Of a stretch of 64,000 nucleotides of DNA, positions 35,279 through 43,206 are shown in pieces; the stretch's first letter is position 1; every line of letters begins with the position of its first letter. The position numbers and the translations under genes are program-made. The notes beneath the pieces are model-generated. The model did not search any database. It was not told where the DNA came from and saw nothing but the letters and a program-made list of their open reading frames with translations. Source of the DNA: Saccharopolyspora dendranthemae (GTDB lineage: Bacteria > Actinomycetota > Actinomycetes > Mycobacteriales > Pseudonocardiaceae). The stretch covers positions 1 through 64,000 of the forward strand of contig NZ_VIWX01000005.1 in the NCBI RefSeq assembly GCF_007829955.1. Direction: 5' to 3'.

Positions 35279-37633
35279 ATGACAGAACGCTCCGCACCGT
35301 CGCGCAGCGACGCCCGCCGGCGATCACGCCGGCTCGCCGCCTACCTGGGTGTCTTCTCGCTCGCCGCTGCTGCGGTGGTCGCCGACGCCGGGTTCGCGAC
35401 CGTCCGGGCCCACGCCCAGGAACCGGCACCGCCCAGCAAGGGCCAGGTCGGCTGGGACGCCTACCGAGATCTCGACGAGATGCCGCGGTTGCGCGGCGAC
35501 GAGCAGTCCCTGCAGTTCTCCAGCTACGACCGCTCCGGCGGCAACGACGACGGCTTCGAGGGAACGTACTCCTGCTTGCGCGAATCCGGGCAGGGATGCG
35601 TGATCGCCGAGCACACCGGGCCAGGGGAGATCTCCGGCCTGTGGAGCACCCGCGAGCCGATGGGCGACGTCACGGCCACCGGCAACATCGTCGTCGAGCT
35701 CGACGGGCGCACGGTGCTCGACGCCCCGTTGATCGACGTGGTCAACGGCAAGCTCGGAGCGCCGTTCGAGTGGCCGCTGGTGGGCAACGCCGATGACGCC
35801 GCGGGTGGCGTCGTCAGCAAGGTTCCGATGCCCTTCCGCGAATCGATGCGCGTGACCGTCCGCAACAACCCGGACTTCTACCACGTGAACTACCGGACCT
35901 TCCCGGACGCGGAAGGCGTGGAGACCTTCGACCCGTCGGACCCGGCGACCGACGTGCTCGAGAGGATGCGCGGTTTCGGCGTCGCGGACCCGAAGAGCGC
36001 CACCGGCGGCACGCCGGTCCGCAGCGATTTCGGACTCCTGCCCGGTGCTTCGCACACGGTCGCCGAGGTGTCGGGGCCCGCGCGGATCAACCAGCTGCGG
36101 GTGCGCTTGCCGCAGGTGGAGGCGGCACCGCAGGTCGTCGACGACGGCATGGCCTACGGTCCGGGCGGCGGCAGCCGGTTCCGGATGCGGGTGGCCCCCG
36201 ACAACGAGGGCGTCCGCCTGATCCGCAGGTTCGACCCGCAGGTCGCCGACCAGGTCGCGAGCGTCGGCGTCAACGGCCGGCCGGTGGGCGAGTGGCGCAG
36301 CGGTCCGGCCGCTCCCGGGCAGTGGGGCGTGCAGGCGATCGACGTTCCGGCGGAGGTCACCGCCGGGGAGTCCTCGATCGACGTGGACAACCGGTTCCTC
36401 TCGTCCTCGCTGGACGTCAACGAGTTCCGCTACGACGTGCAGAGCAAGGTCAACGGCGAGTGGGTGCGCACCGACGTCCTCGACCTCGGCCCCGGGCATC
36501 CGGGCGAGGAGAGCGCGCACGGATACCAGATCGACAACCCGGTCTTCGAGCGCTCGCAGCTGTTCGGCCGGTACACGACCCCGCCGGAGGTGGTCGCGGC
36601 GTCGGACGCGGTGCTGGAGTCGGCGCGGCTGCGCATCACCTTCGACGGCAAGACCACTGTGGACGCGCCCATCGGCGAGTTCTTCGGCACCGGCCTGGGC
36701 GAGCACGACGTGCGGACCATGATGAGCTCGGTCGATCCCGGCCTCGACGGCTGGTACACCGCGTGGTGGCCGATGCCGTTCAACGAGAGTGCCAAGGTCG
36801 AGATCGTCAACGCCGGAGGCATCCCGATCGAGGGCGCCACCGCCGAGGTCGTCACCGGGCCCGGCGGGCTCGACGAGGGCAGCGGGCACTTCCACGCCAC
36901 CCACAAGCGCGGCAACACCGTTCCCGGCCAGGACTGGAACTTCCTGGACGAGGGCGGAGCGGGCACCTTCTACGGGGTCACCCACACCATGCGCGGCCAG
37001 ATCCCGCTCGACGAGACCAAGGCCAGCGTCCTGCCGCACTCCACTCCGCTGGCGGCGTCCAACCCGCGCAACTACCTGGAGGGCGACGAGCGGTTCTACG
37101 TCGACGGCGCGCAGGAACCGGCGTGGCACGGCACCGGGAGCGAGGACTTCTACGAGTCGGGCTGGTACTTCCGGTTCGGCACGACGTTCTCGATGCCGCT
37201 GGCGGGCAACCCCGGTCACGAGGTGAACCAGGACGGGTGCCAGTTCGACTGCACCGGCGCGTACCGGCTCATGGTCGGCGATGCGGTGTCCTTCCGGAAC
37301 GGGCTGGTCGCGGGCATCGAGCACGGCCCGGCCAACGACGAGCCGGGCGACTACAGCTCCACGGCCTACTGGTACGGAGCTCCGGCTGGTCGCAGCCTCC
37401 CGGCGGGCCCACCACCTCCGGAGGTCCCGCCGTCGCTGCCGCCGGTGCCACCGGCTCCGGGGCAGCCGCCGTCCCAGCCGGCACCCACCGATCCGCAGGT
37501 ACCGGGCCAGCAGCCGGCTCCGTCCGAACCTGCGCCGTCCGAACCGGCTCCGGGTGAGTCCGCTCCGCCGGAGTCAACCTCGGAGCAGCCGCCGACCAGC
37601 GAGGAGCACGGCCTCATGCCGGGCTCGAACTGA
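35279..37633 (+). CDS. Secreted DUF2961 (GH172) protein with proline-rich tail
   Basis: A 784-residue exported protein. Residues 1-47 are a signal peptide (ending RAHAQ). The DUF2961 double jelly roll is visible as QFSSYDRSGGNDDG, GPGEISGLWSTREP and VPMPFRESMRVTVRNN (about 75-205) and again as EFFGTGLGEHD, WWPMPFNESAKVEIVN, AWHGTGSEDFYESGWYF and FRNGLVAGIEHG (about 460-695), with an extra 200-residue segment between. Residues 705-784 are Pro/Glu-rich without a sortase motif or helix. GH172 members include exo-D-arabinofuranosidases and difructose-dianhydride enzymes, so a furanosyl glycan is the likely substrate. Confidence 0.85.
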   Translation: MTERSAPSRSDARRRSRRLAAYLGVFSLAAAAVVADAGFATVRAHAQEPAPPSKGQVGWDAYRDLDEMPRLRGDEQSLQFSSYDRSGGNDDGFEGTYSCLRESGQGCVIAEHTGPGEISGLWSTREPMGDVTATGNIVVELDGRTVLDAPLIDVVNGKLGAPFEWPLVGNADDAAGGVVSKVPMPFRESMRVTVRNNPDFYHVNYRTFPDAEGVETFDPSDPATDVLERMRGFGVADPKSATGGTPVRSDFGLLPGASHTVAEVSGPARINQLRVRLPQVEAAPQVVDDGMAYGPGGGSRFRMRVAPDNEGVRLIRRFDPQVADQVASVGVNGRPVGEWRSGPAAPGQWGVQAIDVPAEVTAGESSIDVDNRFLSSSLDVNEFRYDVQSKVNGEWVRTDVLDLGPGHPGEESAHGYQIDNPVFERSQLFGRYTTPPEVVAASDAVLESARLRITFDGKTTVDAPIGEFFGTGLGEHDVRTMMSSVDPGLDGWYTAWWPMPFNESAKVEIVNAGGIPIEGATAEVVTGPGGLDEGSGHFHATHKRGNTVPGQDWNFLDEGGAGTFYGVTHTMRGQIPLDETKASVLPHSTPLAASNPRNYLEGDERFYVDGAQEPAWHGTGSEDFYESGWYFRFGTTFSMPLAGNPGHEVNQDGCQFDCTGAYRLMVGDAVSFRNGLVAGIEHGPANDEPGDYSSTAYWYGAPAGRSLPAGPPPPEVPPSLPPVPPAPGQPPSQPAPTDPQVPGQQPAPSEPAPSEPAPGESAPPESTSEQPPTSEEHGLMPGSN

Positions 37634-37651
37634 TCACCCCTGGGGAACGGG

Positions 37652-37719
37652 GCAGTTGTGGTCCGAACCGTCCATGATCGATGTCCTTGTCGTCCGGACG
37701 GTTCGGACCACAACCGCCC
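37652..37719. repeat. 68-bp inverted-repeat element, diverged copy A
   Basis: Perfect 19-bp arms GTTGTGGTCCGAACCGTCC (37655-37673) and complement (37696-37714), with CATGATCGATGTCC inside, the same plan as the 68-bp family. It lies between the convergent GH172 and lacI genes and ends 1 bp before the lacI stop codon. Confidence 0.85.
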
Positions 37720-37720
37720 G

Positions 37721-38713
37721 TCAGCGCGCCGAGCTGCCGCGCGCCACCAGGTGCGCGGACAGCGTGGTGGTGGAGGTCTCCTCGCGAGCACCACCGATCC
37801 GGTCGAGCAGCAGCCGCGCCGCGAGCGCGCCGATGTCGTAGGCCGGCTGGGCGACGACCGACAGCGGCGGGTCGAGCAGCGTGGTCCAGGGAGCGTCGTC
37901 GAAGGCGACGACGCCGACGTCGCGGCCGGGTTTGAGGTTCAGCGCGGCTAACGCCTCCAGCACGCCGACGGCCATCGCGCTGTTGCCGACCAGCAGTGCG
38001 TCCGGCGGATCGTCCTGGGTGAGCAGGCCGTGCGCCGCCCGCTGCGCGCCTTCGGCCTTGAACTGCGAACGCCGCACCAGGGAGGTGGAGCTGGGCAGCT
38101 TCGCCGCGCGCAGCCCGTCGCGATAACCGGCCAGCCGGTCGTCGGCGGTGGGCACGCCGCTGGGGCCGGTGAGACATCCGATGCGGCCGTAGCCCTGCCC
38201 GGCCAGGTGGAGCGTCGCGTGCTTGGCGGCCAGCCGGTTGTCCACCAGCACCGTGTCGCTCGCGCTCTCCGGCAGCGGCCGGTCCACCGCCACCACCGGT
38301 GTGCTGTGGCGGGCGAGCAGTTCCGCGGTGTCGGCGTTGCCGGTGGGGGAGAGCAGCACTCCGGCCACGCGCTCCTGCAGGGCGACGTCGACGTACTCGC
38401 GCTCCTTGGCAGGGGTGTCGTCGGAGTTGCACAGGACGAGCGAGTAGCCGGCCTCGTGCGCGACGTCCTCGACGCCGCGGGCGATCGCCGTGAAGAAGGG
38501 GTTCTCCACGTCCGAGATGATCAAGGCCAGCACCGCAGTTTCCTGTTTCCGCAGGTTGCGGGCAGGTCCGTTGGGCCGGTACCCGAGTTCTTGGGCTGCG
38601 GCCAGCACTCGCGCCGCCAGGTCCGGATCCACCGTCGCCTTGCCGTTGAGGGCGCGGGAGACGGTTGCCGTGGACACACCCGCGCGGGTCGCCACGTCGT
38701 TGATGGTCGCCAC
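37721..38713 (-). CDS. LacI family transcriptional repressor of the sugar locus
   Basis: A 330-residue regulator from GTG 38713 behind GGGAGGAAGTC. The helix-turn-helix is TINDVATRAGVSTATVSRALNGKATVDPDLAARVLAAAQELGYRPN in register with LacI/PurR, and the effector domain follows (VLALIISDVENPFFTAIARGVED, GYSLVLCNSDD, VAVDRPLP, IGCLTGPS, VAFDDAPWTTLLDPPLSVVAQP). The SVVAQP end of the last motif is typical of sugar-responsive members. It is divergent from the isomerase gene, and the 18-bp operator lies between them and again before the importer genes. Confidence 0.92.
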   Translation of the reverse strand: MATINDVATRAGVSTATVSRALNGKATVDPDLAARVLAAAQELGYRPNGPARNLRKQETAVLALIISDVENPFFTAIARGVEDVAHEAGYSLVLCNSDDTPAKEREYVDVALQERVAGVLLSPTGNADTAELLARHSTPVVAVDRPLPESASDTVLVDNRLAAKHATLHLAGQGYGRIGCLTGPSGVPTADDRLAGYRDGLRAAKLPSSTSLVRRSQFKAEGAQRAAHGLLTQDDPPDALLVGNSAMAVGVLEALAALNLKPGRDVGVVAFDDAPWTTLLDPPLSVVAQPAYDIGALAARLLLDRIGGAREETSTTTLSAHLVARGSSAR

Positions 38714-38758
38714 GACTTCCTCCCTCGCCGCTGGCCGAGTGACGGTGAGCCACCCGCC

Positions 38759-38807
38759 TTGACAGCCCGTATCACGCAAGAATAGCGTCCGAGAAAACGA
38801 TTGCTCG
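38759..38807 (+). promoter_or_regulatory. Promoter and LacI-type operator of the isomerase-kinase operon
   Basis: TTGACA (38759-38764), 18-bp spacer, TAGCGT (38783-38788), then operator CGAGAAAACGATTGCTCG at 38790-38807. Spacing, -10 sequence and operator position equal those at 31092-31140, but the operator is inverted. The site is about 80 bp upstream of the lacI start, so autoregulation is possible. Confidence 0.85.
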
Positions 38808-38909
38808 CGTCGGTTCGCAAGGTTTTCCCAGGGATTCGGCCGGGCGTCTGCGCACCGCGCCGGTTCTGCAGCAGTCAACGCCGTCTGTGAAGCGAACTTG
38901 GAGGAAACT

Positions 38910-40334
38910 GTGGCTCGCATCGGTGTCGTCAGCATCTCGGACGGGCGTGGTCACGTGCACGCCCGCAACGCGGGATTCATCCAGTCCAAACAGGACGCTC
39001 TGGTGGCCTCGCTCCGCGCGGCCGGGCACGAGGTCGTCGTCGGCGCTGATCTGGTCGCCACCAACTCCCTGGCCACATCGGTGGCCCGCGAGGTCGCGGC
39101 CGCCGATGTGGACGTCACCGTCTTCTACTACGCGGTCTGGTCGTTCCCGCACTTCACGATGCTCGCCGCGGACGCCACCCGCAGCCCGCTGGTCCTCGTG
39201 GCCAGCACCGATCCCACCGAGCCCGGTCTGGTCGGGATGCTCGCCGCAGGTGGCGCGCTGGACCAGATCGGCCGCAAGCACACCCGCGCCTGGGGCGCTC
39301 CGGACGACGCCGACCTGGCCGCCAAGATCGGGGTCCACGCGCAGGCGTCGGCGGCCGTCGGCTCGCTGCACGGCTCCACGTTCGGCCGCTTCGGCGGGCG
39401 CCCGATGGGCATGAACACGGCCGTGGCCAACACCGACCAGTGGATGCGCAAGTTCGGCGTCGACGTCGAGGAGATCGACCAGTACGAGCTGGTGCTGCGC
39501 GCCGAGCAGGCCGACGGTGCCGAGGCGAAGAAGGCCCGCGAGTGGATCGAGCAGCACGCGGCCGGGGTGCACTACGACGGTGACAAGCTCACGCCGGAGC
39601 TGCTGGAACGGCAGATCCGCTCGTACCTGGCGATCCGGGACATCATCGACGAGCGCAACCTCGACTTCTCCGGGATCAAGGCGCAGCCCGAGCTGACCGA
39701 GAACTTCGCGACGATGGACGTCACCGAGGCGTTCCTCAACGACCCCTACGACTGGAACGGCCCCAAGCAGCCTCACGTGTGCGCGACCGAGGCCGACATG
39801 GACGGCGCGCTGACGATGCAGCTGTTCAAGGCCATCTCGGGCACCCCGGTGCTGTTCGCCGACGTCCGGCACTACCACGCCGACCGCGACATCTGGGACC
39901 TGTGCAACTCCGGTCAGCACGCCACCTGGTACGCCGCGCGCAGCGACGACCCGGCCGAGAACCTGTCGAAGGTCAACTTCTTCCCGGAGGTGTTCTTCTT
40001 CCCCGCCGGCGGCGCCTCGGTGCAGCACATCGCCGCTCCGGGCGAGATGACGCTCGGCCGGTTGACCAGGGAGGACGGCGAGTACCGCCTGCAGCTGATG
40101 CTGGGCGAGTTCGAGAACTACGACGAGGCGACGAACAAGGTCCTCGTCGACCAGTCCACGCCGGAGTGGCCGCACGCGTTCGCGCGGCTGGACGCGCCGG
40201 GCGAGGTGTTCCTGTCGAAGTTCGGGGCGAACCACATCCACGCTGTGCCCGGTGACCACCGCGCCGCGCTGCGGGCAGTGGCCGAGCAGCTGGACATCCG
40301 CCTCGACGAGTGGAGCCGGGGGTCAGGGTCGTGA
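38910..40334 (+). CDS. L-fucose/L-arabinose isomerase family protein, probable D-arabinose isomerase
   Basis: A 474-residue aldose-ketose isomerase. GTG 38910 was chosen because GGAGG lies five bases upstream. Candidate metal ligands are E294 (CATEADMDGA), D318 (LFADVRHYH) and H442 (GANHIHAV), as in the FucI/AraA fold. It is shorter than E. coli FucI (about 590 residues). FucI-type enzymes also convert D-arabinose to D-ribulose, which would suit the downstream kinase and the GH172 protein. L-fucose or another aldose cannot be excluded. The stop overlaps the kinase start (GTGA). Confidence 0.85.
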   Translation: MARIGVVSISDGRGHVHARNAGFIQSKQDALVASLRAAGHEVVVGADLVATNSLATSVAREVAAADVDVTVFYYAVWSFPHFTMLAADATRSPLVLVASTDPTEPGLVGMLAAGGALDQIGRKHTRAWGAPDDADLAAKIGVHAQASAAVGSLHGSTFGRFGGRPMGMNTAVANTDQWMRKFGVDVEEIDQYELVLRAEQADGAEAKKAREWIEQHAAGVHYDGDKLTPELLERQIRSYLAIRDIIDERNLDFSGIKAQPELTENFATMDVTEAFLNDPYDWNGPKQPHVCATEADMDGALTMQLFKAISGTPVLFADVRHYHADRDIWDLCNSGQHATWYAARSDDPAENLSKVNFFPEVFFFPAGGASVQHIAAPGEMTLGRLTREDGEYRLQLMLGEFENYDEATNKVLVDQSTPEWPHAFARLDAPGEVFLSKFGANHIHAVPGDHRAALRAVAEQLDIRLDEWSRGSGS

Positions 40335-40370
40335 GTGCTGAAGCCGGTGCGGACCGGCTTCAGCACTCAC
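40331..40370 (+). promoter_or_regulatory. 18-bp perfect hairpin at the isomerase/kinase junction
   Basis: GTGAGTGCTGAAGCCGGT (40331-40348) and its exact complement (40353-40370) enclose GCGG. The left arm begins with the kinase GTG and the isomerase TGA. The hairpin would hide the kinase start and could attenuate or uncouple kinase expression. Confidence 0.8.
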
Positions 40371-41863
40371 GCGCGGTCCTGCTCGGCATCGACATCGGCA
40401 CCTCCAGCTCGAAGGGGGTGCTGGTCGATGCCACGGGCACGATCGTCGCGCGGGCGAGCCGACCGCACGAGACCTCGCACCCGCACCCGGGTTGGGTGGA
40501 GCACGACGCGGAATCGGTGTGGTGGGCCGACTTCCTGGAACTGACCAGGGAACTGCTGCCCGCCGCCGAGGGCTACGAGCTCGCCGGGCTCGGCGTCAGC
40601 GGCATCGGTCCGGTGCTGCTGCCCGCCGACGGGAGCGGAAAACCGCTCCGACCGGCGATCCTCTACGGCGTCGACACCCGCGCGACCGAGGAGATCGACG
40701 AGCTCACCGACGAACTCGGCGCCGAGGAGATCCTGCGGCGGGGCGGTTCGGCGCTGTCCAGCCAGGCCGTCGGGCCGAAGATCAGGTGGCTGGCCAAGAA
40801 CGAACCGGACGTCTACCGGCGCACCGAGATGCTGCTGATGTGCAGCTCGTACCTGGTGCACCGGCTGACCGGTCGGTACGTGCTCGACCACCACTCGGCC
40901 AGCCAGTGCGACCCGATCTACGACCTGCGAGCCCGCGACTGGTCCTCGGAGTGGGCCGAGCGGGTCGCGCCCGGTCTCTCGCTGCCGGACCTGGCCTGGC
41001 CGACCGAGGTCGTCGGTCGCGTCGGAGCCGAGGCGGCGGCGGAAACGGGCCTGCCGGAAGGACTTCCGGTCACGGCGGGCACGGTGGACGCGTGGGCCGA
41101 GGCGACCAGCGTCGGCGTGCGCGCTCCGGGCGACGTGATGCTGATGTACGGGACGACGATGTTCTTCGTCGAGGTCCTCGACGAGGTCACGCCGCACCCG
41201 GTGCTGTGGGGCACGGCCGGGGCCTTCCCGGACACCTACACGCTGGCCGCGGGCATGGCGACCTCGGGCGCGGTCACCGCGTGGCTGCGCGAGCTCGTCG
41301 ACGGCGACTTCGCCGAGCTCATCGCGGAGGCCGGTGACGTGCCGGCCGGTTCGCGCGGGCTGCTGCTGCTCCCGTACTTCGCGGGGGAGCGCACGCCGAT
41401 CTCCGATCCGTCGGCCCGAGGTGTGTTCGCCGGGCTGACCTTGGAGCACGGCCGCGCCGAGCTGTACCGGGCTGCGCTGGAGGGCATCTCCTTCGGCGTC
41501 CGGCACAACCTGGAGGCGATGGGTCAGGCCGGTGGTTCCGCGCGCAGGCTGGTCGCGGTCGGTGGTGGTACGCAGGGCGGGCTGTGGACGCAGATCGTCT
41601 CGGACATCACCGGCAAGGAGCAGCAGATCCCGGCGGAGACGGTCGGTGCCGCCTACGGGAACGCCCTGCTGGCCGGGGTGGGCACCGGTGTCGCGCAGGA
41701 TCCGGACAACTGGAACCCGATCGTGGACGTCGTTCGGCCGAACACCGAGAACACCGAGCGCTACGACAACTACTACCGGCACTACCGCGACCTCTACGAG
41801 TCGACGACCCGCATCGCGCACTTCTTGGCCGCTGAGCAGCACGCGGCCGACGAACGGAACTGA
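40331..41863 (+). CDS. FGGY family carbohydrate kinase, probable pentulose kinase
   Basis: A 510-residue kinase of the xylulokinase/ribulokinase/glycerol kinase family. The N-terminal phosphate motif is LLGIDIGTSSSKGVLVDATG, with HPHPGWVEHDAESVW and the later substrate region TAGTVDAWAEATSVG; the C-terminal nucleotide motif is RRLVAVGGGTQGGLWTQIVSDITG. GTG 40331 overlaps the isomerase stop; no other conventional start precedes the conserved part. It should phosphorylate the ketose made by the isomerase, D-ribulose if the substrate is D-arabinose. Confidence 0.88.
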   Translation: MSAEAGADRLQHSRAVLLGIDIGTSSSKGVLVDATGTIVARASRPHETSHPHPGWVEHDAESVWWADFLELTRELLPAAEGYELAGLGVSGIGPVLLPADGSGKPLRPAILYGVDTRATEEIDELTDELGAEEILRRGGSALSSQAVGPKIRWLAKNEPDVYRRTEMLLMCSSYLVHRLTGRYVLDHHSASQCDPIYDLRARDWSSEWAERVAPGLSLPDLAWPTEVVGRVGAEAAAETGLPEGLPVTAGTVDAWAEATSVGVRAPGDVMLMYGTTMFFVEVLDEVTPHPVLWGTAGAFPDTYTLAAGMATSGAVTAWLRELVDGDFAELIAEAGDVPAGSRGLLLLPYFAGERTPISDPSARGVFAGLTLEHGRAELYRAALEGISFGVRHNLEAMGQAGGSARRLVAVGGGTQGGLWTQIVSDITGKEQQIPAETVGAAYGNALLAGVGTGVAQDPDNWNPIVDVVRPNTENTERYDNYYRHYRDLYESTTRIAHFLAAEQHAADERN

Positions 41864-41936
41864 TTCACCGGTCCCGCTCCCACGATCTTGTTAAGCTCAC
41901 TCTTCCGGGTGAGATACGAGGTCGTGGGAGGTCGCG

Positions 41937-42860
41937 GTGGCACGGCGTGTTCTCGCGGCCGGATTCGCCCTGCTCGCGCTGGTAGCCGCGGGCTGCTCGC
42001 GTTCCGAAGCCGACGTCGCCCCCGCCGCCGAACCCCGGGACCTGGGAGCGCAGCAGGTCTTCCGGCACCAGGTGTACGCCCAGCGGGACACCGGTGCGCT
42101 CCGCCTGGACCTGTACCTGCCGCAACGCCGGGCCGCTGAGGCGCCGTTGATCGTCTACGTGCACGGCGGTGGCTGGGACGCCGGAGTGCGCACCCTCGAC
42201 GCCGATCCGGCCGCGCCGGAAGCCCGCGCGGCGCAACGACTGCTGGAACGCGGATATGCGGTGGCCACCGTGGACTACCGGTTGACCGGGGTCGCGCAGT
42301 CGCCCGCGCAGTTCGTCGACGTCGCCGACTCCGTGCGCTGGTTGCAGCAGAACTCGGCGCGCTGGGGGCTGGACGCCGACCGGGTCGGGCTCTGGGGCGC
42401 TTCGGCGGGCGGGCACCTGGTCGCGCAGCTCGGTGCGGTCGCCGGTGATCCGGCCGAGCCCGGCGGCGGTCTCACCGGGATCCGCGCGGTCGTCGACTGG
42501 TTCGGGCCCAGCGACCTCAGCGCCGAGGCGCAGCACGAACATCCGCAGTTGCAGGACTACGCGCGTCGCGCGATCACCGGGTTGCTCGGCTGCATGCCGG
42601 TGGACTGCCCCGATGTCGCGGACGCGTCGAGTCCCGCCCGCAACGTCTCGGGCGACGAGCCGCCGTTCCTGATCCAGCAGGGCACCGCGGACTCGCTGGT
42701 CCCGCTGGACCAGAGCCTCGATTTCGCCGCGCAACTGCGCAGTCTCGGCGTCACGGCGCAGATGCACCCGTACCAGGGCCTCGACCACGGCTTCGGGAAG
42801 GGCCCGCAGACCACCCTCATCGTCGACGCCCTCGACGCCTTCGTCCGCACCCACGTCTAA
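41937..42860 (+). CDS. Lipoprotein alpha/beta-hydrolase (esterase)
   Basis: A 307-residue exported esterase of the BD-FAE/carboxylesterase type. The signal peptide ends in the lipobox LVAAGC (residues about 15-20), so it is anchored outside the membrane. The oxyanion motif is YVHGGGWD, the nucleophile Ser lies in WGASAGG, the acid in QQGTADSLVP and the His in GLDHGFG. GGGAGGTCGCG precedes GTG 41937. It follows the kinase by 73 bp in the same direction and may remove acyl groups from the glycan processed by the GH172 protein; this is a positional inference. Confidence 0.85.
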   Translation: MARRVLAAGFALLALVAAGCSRSEADVAPAAEPRDLGAQQVFRHQVYAQRDTGALRLDLYLPQRRAAEAPLIVYVHGGGWDAGVRTLDADPAAPEARAAQRLLERGYAVATVDYRLTGVAQSPAQFVDVADSVRWLQQNSARWGLDADRVGLWGASAGGHLVAQLGAVAGDPAEPGGGLTGIRAVVDWFGPSDLSAEAQHEHPQLQDYARRAITGLLGCMPVDCPDVADASSPARNVSGDEPPFLIQQGTADSLVPLDQSLDFAAQLRSLGVTAQMHPYQGLDHGFGKGPQTTLIVDALDAFVRTHV

Positions 42861-42983
42861 CCCCAGGCACTCGCAACCACCCGGGACCCAGACACCCGAG
42901 AGTGCGAACTCCCAGCCACCCCGAAGCCCGGTGCCCCTGGTCGCCCCGGGAGCCCGGCTGCTATGTGGTGCGTGGAGGCATGT

Positions 42984-43051
42984 CCCAGTTTTAGTCCAAA
43001 CTGAGCGGACATTTCGGGCGCGAAGCGTCCTCGGTTTGGACTAAAACTGGG
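42984..43051. repeat. 68-bp inverted-repeat element, copy 3
   Basis: CCCAGTTTTAGTCCAAAC arms pair perfectly with the other end, as in copy 1; the loop differs (CATTTCGGGCGCGAAG). It lies in the 346-bp gap between convergent esterase and rmuC genes; nothing else recognisable is in that gap. Confidence 0.95.
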
Positions 43052-43206
43052 AGATGCCCTGGTGGGGCACTCGCGACCGGGCTTAGGGTCGGGATGGCGG
43101 CGGCGGTCCGCGTGGCAGTTCTGGTATGAGTCGACCGGGCGAATCGGCGGGCGGTTCGGGTCGGGACCGTCCGATGCCGGGCAGTGTGGCGCTGAGGTGC
43201 GGGGGC

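Noticed and set aside
43120..43195. Possible further diverged 68-bp element (GGCAGTTCTGGT...GGGCAG)
   Set aside because: Only one end resembles the family; no matching inner arms or CATGATCATG core.
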